Assembly: GCF_002803845.1 (NCBI RefSeq)
Contig: NZ_CP024985.1
Coordinates: 186,001 to 250,000 of the forward strand
From: Streptomyces lavendulae subsp. lavendulae
Lineage (GTDB): Bacteria; Actinomycetota; Actinomycetes; Streptomycetales; Streptomycetaceae
Direction: 5' to 3'
Length of the DNA: 64,000 bases
Shown: positions 60,905 to 64,000 of the stretch, one piece after another
How positions within the stretch are numbered: position 1 is the stretch's first letter
Layout: each line of letters opens with the position of its first letter
Notes under the pieces: model-generated
The model's input: the letters and a program-made list of their open reading frames with translations, nothing else
What the model was told of the DNA's origin: nothing
The model's database searches: none
Made by a program: the position numbers and the translations under genes

Positions 60905-62566
60905 ATGCCCGACCACGCACAACTGCGGCGGGCGACCGCCTGGATGAGCGGAACTGCCGTCGAGGAGGGCGACGCCGCCCGCGTCTCGGTTGCCTTGCCC
61001 GATTCATCCGGTCACTTCCCGCCGGAGCCTGACATCGCCGATGGCGCCTGCGGACCAGGTTCCACCGCGCTGGAGCCAGGCCGGCTGTACCGCAGGATCA
61101 GCGGCCGTGACGATCGGGCTCGGCCCGTCAGGGATGAGGAACTGGCGGAGTTGGGCGACCCGATGGCGGTTACGTTCTTCCGCGCGGGCAGGTTTCCGAC
61201 CACCGTGCAGGAACTGCTGTCCGAACTCCCCGCCACGGCAGCCGCCTCACGCAAGGTGTACCTGGTCAGTGAGGCCGGGCAAATCTCACCGGGTGCCCTC
61301 GGCGAGCGCGACATGCGGTTCGCGATGACCACCGCCGTGGAAGGCAATCAGGTGGACCTTCTGGTCAGCACCCAGGCCGGCGGCGACCCCGAGCGAGGAT
61401 TTCTCCAGGTCGCGGGGTGGGATTCCGCAGCAAAGGTCTTCAATTTCTATGCCCGTTTCGAATCGAGCTGGGTGTGGGCGGGCAACTCCTGGCACTCGCT
61501 GGAGCCCGACTCCCGGGGCAAGGGCTGCTTCGACAGCCATGTCAACGGCAGCGCCGTGATGAAGGAACTGAGGATCCCCTGGCTCAACTGGCAGTCGGAG
61601 CGGGCCACGATCCGGCTCGCCGAGGATGACCCTCTCCGCCAAGACCAGCTGTTCCAACAAGTCATCGGAGCCGAGCGGCTGGAACTCACCGTCCGGTTTC
61701 TCGTCACCCGGTGGACGGCTGCCCGCCTAGCCGCGGTGACCGCGAACGGCGTGGTGGACCACCCCGACCGGCTGCTGCGCCACCTGTTCACCAACACCAC
61801 GGTCAACCTCACCAGTACAGACCGGCAGAGCAGCACCATCACTGCGGACAGTGGCGAGCTGACGCTGCCCTCGGGGTTCTGGCTGAACCAGGACCTCCTG
61901 TTCGACGACCTTCGACTGTTCACGCAGGCTGCTCCGCCCAGGGCACCGGCCGCCGCGTACCTGGCCGGCCTGACGCGGTTCGGTTTCGGGCTGGAGGAGA
62001 AGTTCAGCGGCTTCTCCCAGCCAGGTGACACGTTTTTCGCCTTCGTTGTCCCCGAGGCCGCCCACGAGGACAACGAGGTGGTCCGGCAGATGGTCCGCAA
62101 GGGACTCATCTCCGCCAGGTTCGCCGCCTGCGCGCTGATGGTGGACTTTCCCAACCCGGTCTTCAGTCCAGCCCGCAGTCTCCTCATGCGGTACGTGCCG
62201 ACCACTCCCACCAAGGCCGCGGAGTTGGGTGAAGAGGTCACCCGGGCCATCTTGGACGCCGCGCGCACACGGAACCTGCCCGCCGACAGTCCCGAAGCCC
62301 GCTTCGCCGCGCACTGGCAAGTACCCGAAGACGCCTGGCCATCAGTGTTCGGACAACGGGTCGACGCCTATCTGCGCAAGGTCACCCAACGGGTCCAGAC
62401 CGCATCCGGATTCGACGACTACGTCCGGTTGGCCGAGTCGCGGCGTCGGCAGTTTCGCCGCATGAAACTGCATGAGTTCGAGCTCACCATGCCGGTCACC
62501 AACATTCCCCCCGGTGCGCCACCACTGGCGATGCGCGAGGACGGCACCGTCACGGAGCTGACCTGA
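60905..62566 (+). CDS. Large protein of unknown function
   Basis: ATG 60905 (M-P-D-H-A-Q-L-R-R) has GGAG ten bases upstream; ATG 60878 is a possible alternative. 553 residues, soluble, no membrane span. Residues ~110-230 contain W-V-W-A-G-N-S-W-H-S-L-E-P-D-S-R-G-K-G-C-F-D-S-H-V-N-G and R-I-P-W-L-N-W. The C-terminal half is helical. I know no family for it. It lies between DUF2278 and another unknown on the same strand, spaced ~190 and ~100 bp. Confidence 0.75.
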   Translation: MPDHAQLRRATAWMSGTAVEEGDAARVSVALPDSSGHFPPEPDIADGACGPGSTALEPGRLYRRISGRDDRARPVRDEELAELGDPMAVTFFRAGRFPTTVQELLSELPATAAASRKVYLVSEAGQISPGALGERDMRFAMTTAVEGNQVDLLVSTQAGGDPERGFLQVAGWDSAAKVFNFYARFESSWVWAGNSWHSLEPDSRGKGCFDSHVNGSAVMKELRIPWLNWQSERATIRLAEDDPLRQDQLFQQVIGAERLELTVRFLVTRWTAARLAAVTANGVVDHPDRLLRHLFTNTTVNLTSTDRQSSTITADSGELTLPSGFWLNQDLLFDDLRLFTQAAPPRAPAAAYLAGLTRFGFGLEEKFSGFSQPGDTFFAFVVPEAAHEDNEVVRQMVRKGLISARFAACALMVDFPNPVFSPARSLLMRYVPTTPTKAAELGEEVTRAILDAARTRNLPADSPEARFAAHWQVPEDAWPSVFGQRVDAYLRKVTQRVQTASGFDDYVRLAESRRRQFRRMKLHEFELTMPVTNIPPGAPPLAMREDGTVTELT

Positions 62567-62668
62567 AGCCGCCCCGCCCCCATCAGCCGGAACGGCATCG
62601 GCTTCAGCGGCGCCAGCGACCGCATTGTTCCGCCCTTTCCGCCTTCACCAGCAAGGAGAACGAGCGCC

Positions 62669-63817
62669 ATGGCCACACTCGATGCGTACGGGCCTCCCGG
62701 CAACCTCGACGATCTGGATGACTTCGGCCGCAAGGCCTGGAACAAGTTCATCTCCGACACGGTCGACGAGGCCATTCAGGGCCCCGATCCCCGTCAGGTA
62801 CTGAACGACAGCCCGAGACCGCAGTTCTACAACCTGACCGGCACGGACACGGCCTCGGACGTGCAGCGCGTCTCCATCACGTGGACCTCCTTCCCCCGCA
62901 TCATCAAGATCACTTCTGTTGGCGATCTCCAGCGATGGCAGCGCGCCGACGCCAGCCGCGACGTCCAGGACGAATACTGCGAGTGGAGCGTCACCCGCGA
63001 CGGCTCGGGAAAGATCACCCGGGTGACGTTCACCTGTGAAGGCCCCGAGTATTGGGAAGTCCTGGCCCACACGAACCCGGACAAGGTGGTCGACCTCTAC
63101 CGCGCCTTCATCAGTCCGGACGTGCGGAAGGAGGATCTGTTCTCGCCCAGCGGCAGGTACCAGCCGCGCAACAAGTGGAACGACTCCACGAGCCACGGCG
63201 CCATGCACCTGATTCAGGCGAACAACACTCTGGGCGCGGAGATCGAGCTGGCTGCCGCAGCCACCATCCGACGCGTCGTCAACGGCCAGGAGTTGAGCAC
63301 GGAGCAGGAGCTCGTCAATTGCAGCAAGTACGGGGCCGCGGAGCGCAACAGTGATCCCCACATCGGCGCGGGAGTCAACGCCCTGGCCCGTCAGAGGGCC
63401 GACATCAGCCTCGCGGACCCGGTGGGACTGTACTTCGACGACCTGTCGACGGACGGCTGGGAGACCCCGGACGGCTCCGATCCCCGGAGCTACTGGACCT
63501 ATGTGAGGGGCGACTCGGAACACCGTGTCCGCGCCGTCTACGAAGTGCCCCAGGACAAGGGTTTCGCCGTCGGGGACATCACCATCGGCGGGAGGCCGAT
63601 CGAGTTCGGAGCCCAGATCGCGGACTTCATCACCATCAGGCTCACGGGCCTCGCCTGCCGGTTCGACGGTTCCACCGCCCAGCCGCAGACCGCCTGCAAG
63701 GAGTTCCCCGCCGTCGACGTGCGGCCGGAGGGGTTCGGCGCCTCCGCGTTCTCCACCTCCGGCCGCTTCTTGGATCCCCGGCCCACCCTCTCCTACCGCT
63801 CCTCCCGCGCCACCTGA
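62669..63817 (+). CDS. Hypothetical protein linked to the DUF2278 locus
   Basis: ATG 62669 with AAGGAG upstream; 382 residues, soluble. Conserved-looking stretches: I-T-W-T-S-F-P-R-I-I, Y-C-E-W-S-V-T-R-D, R-N-K-W-N-D-S-T-S-H-G-A-M-H-L-I-Q-A-N-N-T-L-G-A-E. Later D-P-H-I-G-A-G-V-N-A-L-A-R and a C-terminal beta region. The H-G and D-P-H histidines could be catalytic, but I cannot identify the family. Third gene of the plus-strand group. Confidence 0.75.
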   Translation: MATLDAYGPPGNLDDLDDFGRKAWNKFISDTVDEAIQGPDPRQVLNDSPRPQFYNLTGTDTASDVQRVSITWTSFPRIIKITSVGDLQRWQRADASRDVQDEYCEWSVTRDGSGKITRVTFTCEGPEYWEVLAHTNPDKVVDLYRAFISPDVRKEDLFSPSGRYQPRNKWNDSTSHGAMHLIQANNTLGAEIELAAAATIRRVVNGQELSTEQELVNCSKYGAAERNSDPHIGAGVNALARQRADISLADPVGLYFDDLSTDGWETPDGSDPRSYWTYVRGDSEHRVRAVYEVPQDKGFAVGDITIGGRPIEFGAQIADFITIRLTGLACRFDGSTAQPQTACKEFPAVDVRPEGFGASAFSTSGRFLDPRPTLSYRSSRAT

Positions 63818-63872
63818 CCCGTTCCGCCGGGGAGCGGCCGGCGGGCCCGAACCCTGGACGGGATCTCGCCCG

Positions 63873-64000
63873 TCACCCGGCAGAAATCGCTTCCTTGGCC
63901 TGGGTGCCGATGTAGTGTCCAAGCTCCCGGTAGGCGTCGAACTGGGCATGGTCGAACCACTGGTCAAAGGTGGCCTGGCGGGGGAAGGCCTTCTCCCTGA
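63873..64000 (-). CDS. C-terminus of an unidentified protein, partial at window edge
   Basis: The last ~42 codons read F-P-R-Q-A-T-F-D-Q-W-F-D-H-A-Q-F, D-A-Y-R-E-L-G-H-Y-I-G and end at TGA 63873-63875. The D-Q-W-F-D-x-x-Q-F-x-A-Y-R-x-L-G pattern recalls the end of patatin-like phospholipase proteins, but this is a memory-based guess. Confidence 0.5.
   Translation of the reverse strand, partial: REKAFPRQATFDQWFDHAQFDAYRELGHYIGTQAKEAISAG

Overview
The window looks like a Streptomyces chromosomal segment of accessory character. It has very high GC, third codon positions dominated by G/C, frequent GTG starts, a Streptomyces-type cold-shock protein, a MerR-like regulator and lectin-bearing secreted enzymes. 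At 41.2 kb there is an initiator tRNA gene. Insertion sequences and gene wrecks occupy a large share of the DNA, as is common in chromosome arms or islands.

Layout. 0-3.0 kb: an IS630-type element has cut the 5' end off a polymorphic-toxin gene; the deaminase-like C-terminus and a candidate immunity gene survive. 3.4-7.0 kb: a broken kinase start, an IS5 element itself split by an IS110 element, and a second IS5-family element with clean ends. 7.0-20.5 kb: a coherent sugar-utilisation locus. A LacI repressor diverges from an operon encoding an ABC importer (no ATPase), a GH35 glycosidase, a SIS isomerase/deaminase, a ROK kinase, a PfkB kinase and a class II aldolase. Together they spell the tagatose-6-phosphate route for galactosamine or galactoside units. 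A secreted ricin-lectin protein follows as a separate unit. 20.7-24.6 kb: a RelE-like toxin-antitoxin pair and three transposon remnants or copies. 24.6-32 kb: a GNAT acetyltransferase and three consecutive Ser/Thr kinase genes, each with a C-terminal PQQ-type beta-propeller; the middle one is a pseudokinase. 32.5-41 kb: poorly conserved genes, several with apparent single-base indels, a degenerate cold-shock protein and an intact IS5 copy with perfect ends. 41.2-48 kb: the tRNA, a membrane-anchored HTH protein diverging from a secreted tectonin-repeat protein with a nuclease-like C-terminus, a small membrane protein and a lipoprotein. 48-53 kb: a dead SDR gene, the cold-shock/MerR pair, a dense array of ACTGC repeats and a deleted IS5 copy. 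53-58 kb: a methyltransferase, a membrane protein and a compact lasso-peptide locus. 58.4-64 kb: an MBL-fold hydrolase diverging from a DUF2278/lamin-tail protein and two large genes I do not recognise.

Most notable systems. (1) A lasso-peptide locus with a 38-residue precursor that is easily overlooked. (2) The sugar operon, whose 17-bp operator occurs once inside the promoter and again, exactly repeated, inside the first gene. (3) The kinase-pseudokinase-kinase propeller array. (4) The tectonin-nuclease secreted protein. All functions are read from sequence patterns alone; no searches were run.
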